Origin: XYD12-FULL-36-8 sp964391015
Lineage (GTDB): Bacteria > Bacteroidota > Ignavibacteria > Ignavibacteriales > Ignavibacteriaceae
Assembly: GCA_964391015.1 (NCBI GenBank)
Contig: CAYMKU010000016.1
Location: 1-64,000 of the forward strand
Length of the DNA: 64,000 bases
Direction of reading: 5' to 3'
This document shows, one piece after another, positions 63,999-64,000 of the stretch. The notes under the pieces were generated by a model. The model ran no database searches. It was not told where the DNA came from and worked only from the letters and a program-made list of their open reading frames with translations. Position 1 is the first letter of the stretch. The number at the start of each line of letters is the position of its first letter. Position numbers and translations under genes: made by a program.

Positions 63999-64000
63999 TA

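Noticed and set aside
1..64000. CRISPR array, insertion sequence, restriction or toxin-antitoxin system
   Set aside because: No regularly spaced repeats, transposase or matching gene pairs were found on either strand.

Overview
The window is an AT-rich bacterial chromosome segment, and it comes from a draft assembly because a 100-N gap sits inside murG. The best guess is a member of the Ignavibacteria/Chlorobi side of the Bacteroidota group. At least six secreted proteins end in the 'NYPNPFNPxT' type IX secretion (T9SS) C-terminal sorting domain, a DUF4783-like protein is present, and BACON, PEGA and kelch modules occur alongside a Gram-negative style dcw cell-division cluster. No mobile element, integrase or CRISPR array was seen.

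Layout. 0-9 kb (+): an ABC transporter pair; a lipoprotein; a GAF/sigma-54 activator followed directly by a Ser/Thr kinase with PEGA repeats; a kelch T9SS protein; and a small membrane protein. 9-11 kb: a large T9SS protein with carboxypeptidase-regulatory-like repeats, closed by a strong terminator. 11-28 kb (-): phosphoesterase, alanine dehydrogenase, SpmAB-type membrane protein, cell-wall amidase, PNPOx-like protein, an AddA-like helicase-nuclease, a giant NtrY-like histidine kinase with its DUF4783 partner, an FN3 lipoprotein, and a pyrR-pyrB-pyrC operon. The pyr operon is preceded by a recognisable PyrR-binding RNA element and a terminator that would hide the pyrR ribosome-binding site. 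28-36 kb (+): a subtilisin-like T9SS protease, tRNA-Pro(CGG), and three tandem secreted proteins with cohesin-like beta-sandwiches, one of which ends in a dockerin-like module.

36-54 kb is a surface-polysaccharide locus. Minus-strand genes encode an acetyltransferase, a Gfo/Idh dehydrogenase, a phosphoglycosyl transferase, a Wzc-like kinase, an SLBB export protein and a DegT aminotransferase. Plus-strand genes encode a UDP-sugar 6-dehydrogenase, a UDP-sugar epimerase, and two large paralogous secreted polysaccharide-deacetylase/BACON proteins. The sugar genes match the WbpA-WbpB-WbpE-WbpD route to a 2,3-diacetamido uronic acid. Three plus-strand intergenic regions here each carry a GG-N10-GC motif with TTGC (sigma-54 type), and the same window encodes a sigma-54 activator.

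53.5-64 kb: a YajQ-family protein; a 43-residue membrane protein not listed as an ORF; and a compact minus-strand dcw cluster in the order mraY-murD-ftsW-murG-(membrane protein)-murC-ftsQ-ftsA-ftsZ. The murG coding sequence is interrupted by the assembly gap.

The most distinctive material is (i) the cohesin-like/dockerin-like secreted proteins tied to the polysaccharide locus, with an uncharacterised domain shared by two of them, (ii) the possible sigma-54 wiring of that locus, (iii) the PyrR attenuator/RBS-sequestration element and (iv) the small membrane protein next to ftsZ.
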